64,000 bases of DNA from Pithys albifrons albifrons (GCF_047495875.1 NC_092470.1:21691185-21755184); one strand, 5' to 3'; positions 48,541 to 60,683 are shown, numbered from the stretch's first letter. Notes: a model not told the origin generated them from the sequence alone. Numbers and translations: made by a program.

Positions 48541-49157
48541 ACAGGGGCAGCACTGCCAGCACCTTTTGGGGGGCTGGGAGAGATATCCCAGTGTGAGCAT
48601 TGACTGCAGGTCCCGGGGCTTCAGGACACCCACGGAGGGCATGGGGGTGTGAGGAAGGGCTGGGCAGCTTGTGCCACCCTGGGGAGATTCTTGGGGCACT
48701 GGCTGCCCAGGGCTTCAGGAATGGCCTGAGGAGTGGGGCAGGGAGCAGGAGGTAGAAGGAGCAGAGAGGTGGAGGGCAGCAGGAATGGGGAGCATTGAAG
48801 AGTGGGGGCTGGAGGCAGCAGGAGCAGGGAACAGTGGGACAGTAAAAGCAGAGTGCAGTAGAAACATAGTAGACAGCACGACTGTGGCTGCTTCTCCTTC
48901 CCTTCAGCAGTGGGGAAGCAGAGACCCCAGCTCCAGCCCAAGAAGCCATAGGGGGTGTTCACACTGTCTCAAGTGGGCTTCATGTTGCAGGGCCCCCAGA
49001 CCTAGCAGGCTTGTGGACACCATCAGGACCTCTCTGATCTCTTGGGAAAACCAGTGCATCCAGGCAGCTGTACACAGGAGGTGGGTGGATGTGGCTAGAG
49101 GGGCAGTGGGATGCAGGGCAGTGCCGAGAGCATGGCATCCCAGGAAGGCAGGGATGA

Positions 49158-50777
<1,620 letters not shown>

Positions 50778-51740
50778 CCATGTCACCATTTTCTTCCCAA
50801 AGCTGTGCTGTCCCTGCTGAAATGGCGTCTCTGGGACGGAGTGCTCACTGGCTCCGGGCACACGCGGGGGGTCAGACCTGAGCTCAGGGGCTGAATCGAG
50901 AACGACCACCTGGGAGGTGGATGCCAGCCCGGTCGAGGTCGCCGGGCTCTGTGCAAAGGATCCCGCCTGCAGTTCACATACTCCTTACTAGTTACAATCT
51001 GCTTTTCGCCCATCCCGCTCGTTCTGACACCGAATCCCCGCCGGAGCCCCCGGCAGTGATCCTTGGGGCAGACGCGCTCATGAAGTGCCTTCCAGGAGGG
51101 GAAGGGGCTCAGTGCTGCGGGGCTGGAGGAGCCGGGACATGCCCCCCAGCAACGGAGGGTGTCGGTGCCCTCTGGAGCGGGAGAGGGAGACAATCCTCCA
51201 CAGTCGAGGTTCCCAAGCACGCCAGAGCTCCGGGACAGAGCTCACCCGGCACCGCTGCAGCCTCGGCGCTTCTGGACCGGGATGGGCTTGTCTCGTTTCT
51301 GATGCGCCTGAGGTTCGGGGGGTTCACTCCCCACCACTCCGAATAGCTCTAAGCGCTCAATCCCCGGGCAGGATGGTCCCAGCCTGGCTGCAAGGGTAAC
51401 CTCTACCGGCGGCGGGGGAGCCGGGATGCCAAGTACCCCAGGATGACACGGGCTGACCCAGGGCGTTTATCCCACCGGGAAAGTCGCGGGCACCGCTCCA
51501 CAGCCAGTAGCCCACTCTGCTGCCCATGCTGCGCAGGGAGCCCTCCTCACCCCACGCCTCACCCCTCACTCCGTATGCCACGGGCCGGCCGTGTGCCCTG
51601 GCTGCCGACAGACTCCATGATTCCATTAATGCTTTTATTTACAGGAGTCCTTGCGTGAAGTGGTGCAGGGGCAGGTGCTGAGGTGACGCTGTGTCCCTGC
51701 CAGGACTTTTTTCACGATCGCTGAGTTAATAAAGCGGTCG
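50778..51740 (+). other. ANKRD34C 3' untranslated region (presumed)
   Basis: No open frame of interest. An AATAAA at 51728-51733 (in TTAATAAAGCGG) is the first good plus-strand polyadenylation signal after the stop codon, giving a 3' UTR of about 0.95 kb that ends just before the TMED3 CpG island. Confidence 0.5.
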
Positions 51741-51995
51741 GCATTGGAAGGCTCGCGGCGCGGGGATCCGACACAGGCCGCCCGGCCCGGGGGTCTCCGG
51801 GGGCGTCGAGGAGATGCCCGAAGTGCCCGGTCCGGAGATGCCGCGTGGCTCCCAGGGTGCCGGGGGTGCGGTTTTCAGGGATGCCCGCCCCGGGGCCGGA
51901 GGTGCCGCCCCCGCCCCGCCCCGCCCGCAGCGGAAGCGCCACGTCAGGGGGGCGGGTCCCGGTCGCGGTGCGTGTCGCGGTGCCGGTCTCGGTGC

Positions 51996-52088
51996 ATGTC
52001 GCGATGCCAGGCGCGGTGCGTGTCGCGATGCGGGCACTGTGCCTGGCCGCGCTCCTGGGCACTCTGGGGGCCAGCGGGACGGAGCTGA
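51996..52088 (+). other. Overlapping upstream ORF at the TMED3 start
   Basis: An ATG at 51996 in weak context opens a 30-codon frame that is out of phase with TMED3 and ends at TGA 52086-52088, overlapping the TMED3 start. It may reduce translation if the transcript begins upstream. Confidence 0.35.
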
Positions 52089-52168
52089 CGCTGGAGCTGC
52101 CCGACAGCGACCGGCGCTGCTTTCACCAGGAGCTGGAGAGCGGCATCAAGTTCACCCTCGACTACCAG
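52028..52168 (+). CDS. TMED3: TMED3 exon 1 (signal peptide, start of GOLD domain)
   Basis: 47 codons ending GIKFTLDYQ before a CAG/GTACTG donor. Confidence 0.93.
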
Positions 52169-53730
52169 GTACTGCCCTGACTGAGCCCTGCTGGTACCCC
52201 CCTGCCTTGTACCTGCCTGTACCTGCATGCAGCCCTGCCTGCACCCCGCCTGCACCCCCTGCCCGGGCCCTGCCTGCACCCCCTGCCCGGGCCCTGCCTG
52301 TACCTGCATGCAGCCCTGCCTGCACCCCGCCTGCACCCCCTGCCCGGGCCCTGCCTGCACCCCCTGCCCGGGCCCTGCCTGCACCCCCTGCCCGGGCCCT
52401 GCCTGCACCCCCTGCCCGGGCCCTGCCTGCACGCCACTCGTGCCCCATCCCTGTACCCCAGCCTTTGCCCCCCCTGTCCCCGAGCCCTGCAGAGCCTCAG
52501 CCGGGCTGCAGTTCCCCCCTCCTGTGCGTACCCCAGTTCCCCCATGCTGCACCAGAAGCTGTTCCGAGTCCCAGCTCTGTGACCTGTAGTGTCCACCTGG
52601 GAGCCAGGGCTAGGATGTGCCCACAGTGGCCATGGGAGCCTCCGACCTGGACCATGGGGGGTACCCCTGTCTCCACGCACCCCACCTGAGCTGTGGGCAC
52701 CTCTCCTGAGCTGCTGCCACCACAGGGCATAGCTTCCCCAGGGCTCCCCTGGCCTGGGCCCCATCCCATGGGCATAGTGCCCGCTGGCTTCTCACACAGC
52801 TGTGGGGCCAGGCAGGGGTGGGGGGGCCCTCACCACATCACTGGGCAGGTGCCACCTGCGTCTCTCCACGCAGGTGATCAGTGGGGGACACTATGACGTG
52901 GATTGCTACGTGGAGGACCCCAATGGCAAGACCATCTACCAGGAAACCAAAAAGCAGTATGACAGCTTCTCACACCACACCGAGGTTAAGGGTGTCTACA
53001 CCTTCTGCTTCAGCAATGAGTTTTCCACCTTCTCCCACAAAGTCGTCTACTTCGACTTCCAGGTGGGCGATGAGCCGCCCATCCTGCCCGGCATGGACAA
53101 CCGTGTCACTGCCCTGACACAGGTAGGTCTCGGAGAGAGGGAGAAAAGTCCTGCCCCACCCCCTAAACAGCCTCAGCTGTTGGGGACAGCGGTTGGAGGC
53201 TCTTTCCCCTTCCCCTCCACCAGATGCAGAAGTGCCAACCGCCAGCCAGTGGTGCCCCCACATCCTGTGCCCGGGCCAGGGGTGCTGTGCTGTGTCCAGC
53301 CTCCCGCAGCTGCAGCACCCGGTGTCTGTCTTGCAAGAGGGAGTTGCCTCAGCAATTTCATCCCTCAGTGTGATTCCCTGGGCTGGTCTCCTTGGTTTCC
53401 TGGTGGGACTCAGCTGTGCCCTGGTGCAGAACCACTCTGGGTGGGGTCCTGAGGGGAACCTACACCACAATGCCCCTTTGTCCTTGTCCCCAGATGGAAT
53501 CTGCCTGTGTCACCATCCATGAGATGCTAAACTCGGTGATTGACTCCCAGACCCACTACCGGCTGCGGGAGGCGCAGGACCGGAGCCGAGCCGAGGAGCT
53601 CAATGGCCGTGTCTCATACTGGTCGGTGGGTGAAACGCTCATCCTCTTCGTGGTCAGCATCGGACAGGTGATGCTGCTCAAGAGCTTTTTCACCGAGAAG
53701 AGACCTGGGAGCGTTGGGACCAGCACCTAG
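52028..53730 (+). CDS. TMED3: TMED3, p24 family cargo receptor (3 exons)
   Basis: Type I membrane p24-gamma protein that cycles between ER and Golgi in COPI/COPII vesicles and acts in cargo sorting. Exons 52028-52168, 52874-53122 and 53494-53730 join in phase 0 to 208 residues. A signal peptide covers about 1-17 ([17 protein letters not shown]), followed by the GOLD domain with its paired cysteines (RRCFHQE and YTFCFSNEF) and [15 protein letters not shown] coiled segment [17 protein letters not shown] leads to a transmembrane helix ([14 protein letters not shown]) and a short tail KSFFTEKR with the diphenylalanine sorting signal. The tract [19 protein letters not shown] is very close to human TMED3. 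Start: 52028 is preferred because it gives a compact signal peptide. An in-frame ATG at 52004 in an identical context would add eight residues. Confidence 0.96.
52200..52440 (+). repeat. 24-bp minisatellite in TMED3 intron 1
   Basis: Iterations of CCCTGCCTGCACCCCCTGCCCGGG. A longer module beginning TACCTGCATGCAGCCCTGCC occurs twice (near 52219 and 52309). The repeat fills about a third of the 705-base intron. Confidence 0.92.
52874..53122 (+). CDS. TMED3: TMED3 exon 2 (GOLD domain)
   Basis: 83 codons from [16 protein letters not shown] to [10 protein letters not shown]. The acceptor is CTCCACGCAG and the donor CAG/GTAGGT. Confidence 0.96.
53494..53730 (+). CDS. TMED3: TMED3 exon 3 (coil, transmembrane helix, tail, stop)
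   Basis: 78 codons plus TAG, starting [17 protein letters not shown] after a TTGTCCCCAG acceptor. Confidence 0.96.
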   Translation: MESACVTIHEMLNSVIDSQTHYRLREAQDRSRAEELNGRVSYWSVGETLILFVVSIGQVMLLKSFFTEKRPGSVGTST

Positions 53731-54592
53731 AGCTGATGTGTCTGTGCCTGAGCAGAGCAGGGAGTGGGACAGCAGCAGCCTTGGGTCGTGCTTTGCGTCC
53801 AGTCTGTGCCAGGGGCGGGAGCAGGGGGTGATATGACATTCTTGATCTGGGTGGACACGGTGGACCTGGTCACCCAAGTACAGGCATCCCCCTGCATGGC
53901 CTCCCACTCGCCGTCACCCACCTTGCTGCCCTGTCCTGTTGCCTGGCCACCCTGTCCTCGCTCTCTGGCTCTGCTGAGAAGCAGGTGGGTGCCCTGGACC
54001 AGTATCAGCACCAACAGTGGGGGACCCTCAGAGCCCAACATGACTGCAATGGCCATGAGCTGCTCCTCGGAGCCCTGCATGGCCAGCAAAGGGATGGGGC
54101 AGTTCTGGCCCCCCTGGTGCCCAGCCAGTGCTGTCAGCCTGAGGAGAGCTCCCCATGGGCTGGCGGTCCCTGTCTGCACCCTGATTGTCCCGGTGCAGGC
54201 AGGGCAGTCCCAGCAGTGGGGTCACAGCAGCATCAACATCCCATGAGGGTAGTTTTTTGCTGGGTTGTCCTCTGGCTGTACCAGTCCCTCCACTCAAAAG
54301 TATTTCTCAGGCCCTACCACATGATATTTTCATACTCACACGAGTCCATGCCAGACTCAGCCCCTGCCAAGGAAGCCCTATCCCTGCCCCAGCAGCACTG
54401 AGTACCCCCATGCACTTGGGAATGCAGCCCCCCATTCCCTGGAGCCCCACAACATGGAGACTGCCATGAGAACCCTGGGGTGACCCCCCTGTGCAAGACC
54501 CCTCGTGGTCCCCAGCTCTCAAGAAGGTGTGGGATCACTCCCCAGAGCTCGAGTAACTCCACTGGACTTTTCCTTTGCCACTTCCAAATAAA
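53731..54592 (+). other. TMED3 3' untranslated region with polyadenylation signal
   Basis: No coding frame recognised. AATAAA at 54587-54592 (CCAAATAAATCC) is the likely polyadenylation signal, giving a UTR of about 0.87 kb. Confidence 0.6.
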
Positions 54593-54599
54593 TCCCTGC

Positions 54600-55430
54600 A
54601 AGCATGGCTGGCACTGCTGTTATTGGGCACGACTCCTGCCTGCCCCTCTGCTTGCACTAGCTGAGCCTGCTCCTGGCACAGGACCAGGTGCTGGAGCCAG
54701 AGAGACCCTCGGCAGAAGCAGCTCCGCAAACCCTGCCCCAGCACGAGGCTGCACTCAGTGGTTTGGGATTGGCATCCCACTGGGCAGTGGGAGCTGAGGG
54801 AGCCCAGTGACCCACTGCAACGGAGTGGGGGCTCCCAGGCGGACCCCAGCTCTCTAGTCCCTTCCTCAAGGCCAGGGGGATGCCAGGGCGGTTCTCATGG
54901 TCTGTCCCTCCTCCTGGCATCACTCCTGGTGCCATGGGAAGGGCTTAGCTCAGGGTGCAGGGAGGACTGAGAGGCCCTGGCACCCACGGCCCCCTCCCAC
55001 CTCTGCAGGCCCCAGGAGCCGTGCCACCTCTGCCATCAGCGCTGGCCTTGGGGCAGCTGCTGCAGGCGAGAGCAGCAGTCCCGTCTGCCTCCCAACGGCC
55101 TTGGGCAGGAGCCAGGAGCTCCTGTTTGGAGCAGAGCCGACAGCAGCGACACCCTGAGGCTGCCACCAGCTGTGTATTCTGGAACTGCCACCAGCTCGGT
55201 GTCACTGGCAGGCACCAGCCCCTCACCCACTAGGACCGAGACGCATAGAGAGGGCAGTCCCCAGCCCTGGGCAGCCTGCAGGTGCCCTTGGATCTGCCCC
55301 TTCCTAGGGATCCTCGAGCCCCCCATGGCGGGGTCAGGGGCAGTTGTGACCCCATTGAGTCAAGGTTTTGGGGACACCAGCTCAGCTCCCAGACAGGGAA
55401 CACAGGAAGGAAAAGAGGTGGCCGTAGGAC
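54600..55430. other. Intergenic between TMED3 and GNRHR
   Basis: The two genes converge here. Nothing recognisable is seen in these 0.8 kb. Confidence 0.6.
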
Positions 55431-55432
55431 AC

Positions 55433-55438
55433 TTTATT
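55433..55438 (-). other. Polyadenylation signal of the GnRH receptor gene
   Basis: TTTATT on the plus strand, AATAAA on the minus strand, 176 bases past the receptor stop codon. Confidence 0.6.
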
Positions 55439-55613
55439 GCTGTACAGGGCACAGAGAGGGGATGGGGACAGCCCTGCCAGCCCTGAGCCCACGGAGATGC
55501 TTTGGGATGCAGGAAGAGAGTGGCAGCAACTCCATCCCTGCTGGACCTGTGCTGGCCTACCCATCCTGCTGCTGGATGTCCCTGCCCTGAGCGCCCCAGG
55601 GGTTGTGCTGGTC

Positions 55614-56041
55614 TCACAGGGAGCTGCTATGGCGGGTGGCATCAGCAGCAGCCCCCCAGGACCCCCGCACCCCCGGGACTCCCCGCTTGGGTGGCAGGGA
55701 GGAGCGGAAGGAGCCGGTGGCTGGAGAGGGGGGCTGCAGCTGGGGGCCACGCCCGCAGGGGCAGCCCCAGCCTCCCCGGAGGGGGATGGTGAAGAGCCCG
55801 TAGATGATGGGGTCCAGGCAGGCATTGAAGAGGCCAAAGATGAAGAGGATGTGGGTGAGGGCAGACGAGACCCTCTTCTCCACAGAACGGGGACAGAACC
55901 AGTGCCAGAGCCCCAGTAGGTAATAGGGGGTCCAGCAGAGAATGAAGGAGGAGACGATGACCAGGCTCATCTGCAGCATCCGCAGCCGAGCCCGTGGGAT
56001 GTTGTTCCTGGAGCACCACAGAGACGCATCCCGCGAGGAGA
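55614..56041 (-). CDS. GNRHR: GnRH receptor coding exon 3 (ICL3, TM6, TM7, tail)
   Basis: The acceptor CCCCCTCAG at 56042-56043 restores the frame as Phe233 then SSRDASLWCSRNNIPRAR. An alternative AG closer to RNNIP would create a stop, so this border is favoured. Ends with TGA at 55614-55616. Confidence 0.9.
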
Positions 56042-57267
56042 CTGAGGGGGCACAGCCCGTGAGGAGGAAATGTGTCTGGGACAGGGACCCCGTGCCGTGG
56101 GGGAGGGTGGGGGCGTCTGTACAGAGCCCCGGTCAGTGCTTCTCCTGGGCATAGGAGCATGCCCAGTGGTGCCCAGAACTCACAGAGGCCAGAACCCATC
56201 CGGCGGGAGATCTCCAGCAGGATGCGGGTGTAGCAGCAGACCATGATGAGCAGCGGCAGCAGGAAGAGGCAGGCGAAGCCCACCATGTTGTAGAGGGTCT
56301 CGTGCCAGGGCTGGGGGAAGCTGCCGCGCGTGGTGCACTGGGTGAAGTTGTGGGGGGGGCGCAGGGTGACCGTGCGGAACAGGAACAGCTGGAGACAAGA
56401 GAGATGGAACGGGGGTGATGCAGGTCTGCGCCTCCCCGAGGCAGAGAGGGTATCGGAGGCCAAGGCAGGAACGCCCAGAGCCCAAGGGACGGACTCAGCC
56501 CGCGGTGTGGGACACACCATCACCCCTGTGATGGCTCAGCCCCCCACTGCTGGCAGTCCAAGGGGCACCCCAGGAAGGGGGCAGAGCTTGGGGGTCACTG
56601 CCACACCCCATCCTGCAGGGCTCCCCAACCCCTCTGTGTCCCCATCCCACAGGGCTCTCCAGCTCCTCTCTATCCCCACCCTGCAGGTCACACAGTGGCA
56701 CCAACTGACCTTGGCCAGTGTCACCAGACCCTCGGGAGCCGGGACAGGGGCCGGGCACCCGGGGGGTGGTGGTACCTGTGGCAGCGCCAGCCCCGCGCTG
56801 AGGATCCAGGCGGCGTGCAGCATGGTGCGGTTGCGGGCGCAGGCGCGGGCAATGGCCAGCGGGCGCAGGATGGCAGCCTGCCGGTCCAGGCTGATGACCA
56901 CGGTGACAAAGGCAGAGGCGTACATGGCCAGCAGTCGCAGGTACATCAGCAGGCGGCAGGCGAGGTCGCCCGCCCGCCACTGCAGCGTGATGTTCCAGAT
57001 GGCGTCCAGCGGCATCACCGCCACTGTCACCAGCAGGTCGGCGGCGGCCAAATGTCGCAGCAACAGGCGGATGTGGGGGCGCCGGCCACCCCCCCGGCCC
57101 CCCACCACCCGCAGCACCGCCAGGTTGCAGCCGGCTGAGAGGGCAAAGAGCGCGAAGGTGACGGCCACACGCACCTGGGCGGCGGGGGAGAAGGTGGGCA
57201 GGCTCAGCGGCTCCTCGCTGTTCTCATCAGGGGCGCTCCAGGTGCAGCCCTGCTCAGAGGGCACCAT
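55614..57267 (-). CDS. GNRHR: Gonadotropin-releasing hormone receptor (3 coding exons)
   Basis: Class A G-protein-coupled receptor for GnRH, expected on pituitary gonadotropes and coupled to Gq. Coding exons 57267-56776, 56388-56184 and 56041-55614 give 374 residues. Transmembrane helices lie near 31-54, 68-92, 103-125, 149-168, 197-220, 256-280 and 291-316. Family features seen: ISLDRQ (125-130) in place of DRY, ALPQLFLFR, WHETLYN, RNNIPRARLRML, CWTPYY (268-273) and DPIIY (309-313). Asp77 in helix 2 pairs with Asp309, the non-mammalian arrangement. The disulfide candidates are Cys104 and Cys182. A C-terminal tail of about 55 residues, absent in mammalian type I receptors, is present. Avian genomes have more than one GnRH receptor, so the exact subtype is left open. 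The start is the first ATG after a good acceptor (TTGTTGCAG, exon from 57311), implying a 5' noncoding exon. Confidence 0.93.
56184..56388 (-). CDS. GNRHR: GnRH receptor coding exon 2 (ECL2, TM5)
   Basis: 205 bases from LFLFRTVTLRPPHNFT to RRMGSGL plus one base. It contains the glycosylation sequon Asn178-Phe-Thr and ECL2 Cys182. The acceptor is TGTCTCCAG and the donor CTCT/GTGAGT. Confidence 0.92.
56776..57267 (-). CDS. GNRHR: GnRH receptor coding exon 1 (N-terminus to TM4)
   Basis: 164 codons from MVPSEQGCTW to LSAGLALPQ, donor CAG/GTACCA. An upstream acceptor near 57312 suggests the exon starts at 57311 with 44 untranslated bases. Confidence 0.9.
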
Positions 57268-57319
57268 GCTGGCGTTTCCCGCTGCAGGGTCTGCATCTGC
57301 GTGGCCCCTTCCTGCAACA

Positions 57320-59030
57320 ACAGGCAAAGGGGCAGGGGCAACCTTGAAGTGCGGGTTCCAGGGGGACAGGCCACACTCAGAATGGGGGGGGTCCCATCCC
57401 CTAGAGTTCCTGGACAAGGGCCACAGTGCCAGCACCACATTTCTTAGCCCATCTCCACATGTTCTATCCATAGCTGCTCACTCCATCCTGCTGCTTCTCC
57501 AGAGACCCCCCACATCTCCAGAGTGTGGGGGTCACTGCCACCAAGCGGGGCAGAGGGAGACAGTCACAACTGACCTCAACACACCACCCACCCTGGGCCA
57601 TTCTTACTGTCCCCCCATTCCCTTCCCGGAGTATGGTCCTGCCTAGAATGAAGTCCACTGGGCCCAGTGCTGACCCCTGGGGAACCAGACACCCTGTTGC
57701 CCCCACCTCACCTCCATCTGGGGTGTCCTGCCCAGCATCTCCCAGCCAGGCCATAGCAGGGCTGACGCTCATGCCCTGCCGAGGCTCCGCACCGAAGGCT
57801 CCCACATCTGCACTGGGGCACGAGGGGCAGTGGGGGCGACCAGAGCGGGTACTGGGACAGGTACTGCCAAGCACTGGCGCCTGCAGCCAATGCCTGAGGT
57901 GCCGTGAGATGAGTGCCCTTGGCAGCTCTGATGGTCCTTGACGCAGCCACGGCTTGGAACAGCACAGTCCTTCCCCAGCCGCCCACGGCACATGGATGTG
58001 TGAGTGTGCACGGTGCTGACACACAGGGGCACACAGCAGGACATACCCCACATCTGTGGGAGGGAAACCCCCATCCCAAGGGGGGGCCCACTCCAGATCC
58101 CACTCTGAGGGGTGCAGCTGGTGACCCCCAGGTCTGGCACTGCTGCTGCCAGGGCCAGGCATTAGGGTGCACAAGGGCTTCTTGTGCTGAGGTGCACCAT
58201 TTAGGGATGGCCAGGGGCCCAAACACTCACAGGTCCCTCCTCCCAGCCCTGCCACTGCTAGCTGCTCCCCCTGACTGGGGCCATCCCCACAGCAGAGACT
58301 GTCTCCATGGTCCATGTTGCACGTGCCCCACGGCTGGAGCATGTCGGGAGGTCCCTTCAGCCCTGGTTAGAGCACGGTGGGTGGGGGCTGCGGCCTGGGA
58401 GAGGGCAGAGAGCCTGTTTTGCACCTCAAAGGCCTGTCCCTGAGCCCCCTCCCCTCAGCAGAGGGAATTAACTTCATTAACGAGTCCTTTCACACTTCAT
58501 GGGGCTCATTACTACCCCACCCCCCATCCCAGACCCCAGAGTAGGGAGAGAGCCCCCCCTCGATGCATTAGCACCTGGCTGCCAGGTCCTGCCATCCTCC
58601 TGCTAATGGGGACCCCAGACCTTGGGGAGCCATCAAGGGGCTGGGGACAGAGGGGCCCGGTTGCAACCTCCCGCATTCCCTTCCTTGTGGGTTCTCCAGC
58701 CCATGAGCTCAGCCTCAACCCCACACCAAGCTGGACCCCAAAGCCCCCCATTACACTCTGCACTGGGCGGCTCTCAGAACTGCCAGGTGTGTAGGCTGGA
58801 TCAGAAGGGTGTTGGGGATGCTCACCCCTCCCTGGTGGGGGGTCAGACCCCAGGGCAGAGGGGATGTTTCTTGATATCCCTCCCAACTGCTCTCCCGGAT
58901 GGTGCCTGGCTGGTCCACAGCCTCCAGCCCTGCAGCCCAGCGAGGGCACCCTGAGCACACAGGACCCCCGGGCACATTCCGTGCCCAGTTCCAGGGCACA
59001 TCCACACGGACACACGGGTAGGGCACAAAG
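57320..59030. other. Intergenic / GNRHR 5' region
   Basis: Between the GnRH receptor and the 3' end of MESP. A 5' noncoding exon of the receptor probably lies here but cannot be placed. A 292-codon minus-strand open frame at 57464-58342 shows no family features and is discounted. Confidence 0.5.
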
Positions 59031-59031
59031 G

Positions 59032-59037
59032 TTTATT
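59032..59037 (-). other. Polyadenylation signal of MESP gene
   Basis: TTTATT on the plus strand, AATAAA on the minus strand, about 147 bases after the MESP stop codon. Confidence 0.6.
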
Positions 59038-59183
59038 CACATTCAACCACAGCCACCCAGCTCTGGGCTCCAGGGCAGCTCGTCCCCGCAGCTGTCAAAG
59101 AGGTCACATGTGTCCCCTGAGCCGCGGGTGTCCGGGTGGGCGTTTTGGGGCTGCAGCTGCTCCATCACAGGGGCGCGTCCAGG

Positions 59184-59246
59184 TCAGTGTCGGTGCTGTG
59201 GCGGAAGCACCGACTCCAGCAGCGAGAGCAGCTCTGCAGAGAGGTC
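59184..59246 (-). CDS. MESP: MESP exon 2 (C-terminal tail)
   Basis: 21 codons including TGA, DLSAELLSLLESVLPP plus QHRH. A short hydrophobic second exon is typical of MESP genes. Confidence 0.8.
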   Translation of the reverse strand, partial: DLSAELLSLLESVLPPQHRH

Positions 59247-60639
59247 CTGGGAAGCAGACATGGAGAGGGTGAACAGCCGGGCAGGGGTCCAGGCAGGACC
59301 AGGGGTGCAGGAGTGACAGCCTATTCCCTGGAAGGGCTCCCATCAAGAAACAAGCAGGACCACTGTCTCGACTGACGGGACCCCTACAAACGTGAGGGAG
59401 GGGGGCACCAGGAAGGGTGGGGCAGGCTGGGAAAGACACCTCACTCACTGCAGAAAGCAGAAGTCACCTCTCCAATCCCTACCCCAGACAAGGCTGTTGT
59501 TACCCCAAAATCAGTTTCTGCACTGCCTCACACCAAGAGGAATCTGAGGCCACCCCAAGGGGTGTCGATCTCTCCCACGTGCCAGCCCCATGCCCAGGGT
59601 CATCCCAATACCCGCCAGCACATACCTGGGTGACTGTCCCTGAGCCAATGAACTCCGGCAGTGCCAGCCCCGCGTCCAGGAGAGGGTCACCAGGGAGATC
59701 CGGGAGAGGCCCAGCCCCTCCACAGTAGGGAGGGGTTAGCCAGGGGGACGCGGTGGAGGCAACAGCCCCGTGCAACTCCGGGGGGGTCCCCACTGCAGGG
59801 ATGTAAGGGGGCGACCCCAAGGTCTCCATCGCGATGTGGGAGACTCCGAGCACCTCTGGGGGAATCCCCGTTGCAGGGGTGTAGGGAGGCGGCGCCCAGG
59901 TCTCCATCCCGTTGTTGGGACCCCCGAATGCCTCTGGGACAGTCCCCGTCACAGGGATATGGAAGGGTGACTCCCAGGTCTCTAACCCCATGTCCGGACC
60001 CCCAAAAGTCTCTGGGGGAGTCCCCACAGCAGAGTCAAAGGAGAGGGACCCCCACGGCCCCATCCCCATGCCAGGAGCCCCGTGCAGCTCTGAGGGGGTC
60101 GCCGACATGGGAGGTGACCCCCAGCCCACGGTGCCGGGGGACGAAGCATCACGGGGGTCCGTGTCCTGGCAGCATCCCAGCCCCCGGGGGCAGAGGGGGC
60201 AGTGTCGGGTGGCCGGCTCCGCCCGGCCGAGCCCCAGCAGGGCGGAGAGGTGGGCGATGTAGCGGGTGGCGAGCCGCAGGGTCTCGATCTTGGTGAGGGT
60301 GTGCCCGGCGGGCGCCAGCGCGGGGGGCAGGTAGTGCCGCAGCCGTAGCAGGGCCTGCGCCAGCCGCCGCATCCGCAGCTTCTCCCGCTCGCTGGCGCTC
60401 TGCCTCGGGACCCCCGGGCCGCCGCTGCCCCGCGCCCCCTTCCTGCCCCGCGGGCGGGGGGCGGCGTGCCCACGGCAGGGGCCCCGGGCGGCGGCGGGGG
60501 ACGCAAGGCCGCAGGAGTCGGGCGATGCTGCAGGCGAGCTGCTGCTGTAGCCCAGGGTGTCCGGGGGGCCGCGGCAGCCCCAGTCCTGCAGTGGAGCCGT
60601 GGCCGGCAGTGCGTGGCCAGGGGCTGTGGAGTAAGCCAT
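59184..60639 (-). CDS. MESP: MESP1/MESP2-family bHLH transcription factor (2 exons)
   Basis: Mesoderm posterior bHLH factor, expected to act in presomitic mesoderm in segment boundary formation and cardiac mesoderm. Exons 60639-59626 (338 codons) and 59246-59184 (20 codons plus TGA) join in phase 0 to 358 residues. The bHLH is at about 79-134 (RQSASEREKLRMRRLAQALL, then HTLTKIETLRLATRYIAHLS). The family CPXCP motif follows at 147-151 (CPLCP). Residues 181-310 are five 26-residue repeats. The C-terminus DLSAELLSLLESVLPPQ resembles the conserved MESP exon-2 tail. Donor CAG/GTATGT, acceptor CTTCCCAG. The start at 60639 is chosen for its GCCATGG context and a TATA-like box 50 bases upstream. A divergent broken copy lies 2.4 kb away. 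Whether this is MESP1 or MESP2 cannot be decided here. Confidence 0.92.
59626..60639 (-). CDS. MESP: MESP exon 1 (bHLH, CPXCP, 26-residue repeats)
   Basis: Encodes residues 1-338 from MAYSTAPGHALPATAP to EFIGSGTVTQ. CpG-rich in its 5' half. Confidence 0.92.
59710..60099 (-). repeat. Five 78-bp in-frame repeats in MESP (26 residues each)
   Basis: Residues 181-206, 207-232, 233-258, 259-284 and 285-310 align without gaps. They share Thr/Ile-Pro-Pro-Glu at the start, a FGGP..G block, METW and SPPYIPA.G at the end. The outer units are most diverged. Confidence 0.85.
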
Positions 60640-60683
60640 GGCGGGGCCGAGAACCGTGTGCCGGTGGCTCCCGGCTGCCCTGA

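Larger units (their letters stand above)
51740..52170 (+). promoter_or_regulatory. CpG island and presumed promoter of TMED3
   Basis: CG-dense sequence over and upstream of the first TMED3 exon, with GCCCCCGCCCCGCCCCGCCC Sp1-type boxes near 51905. No TATA box is visible. Confidence 0.6.

Noticed and set aside
48620..48645. REST/RE1-like sequence TTCAGGACACCCACGGAGGG
   Set aside because: Only one half resembles the consensus and the spacing is wrong for a canonical site.
57464..58342. Minus-strand 292-codon frame between GNRHR and MESP
   Set aside because: Composition is low-information, it has no domain or splice logic, and it lies where the receptor 5' region is expected.
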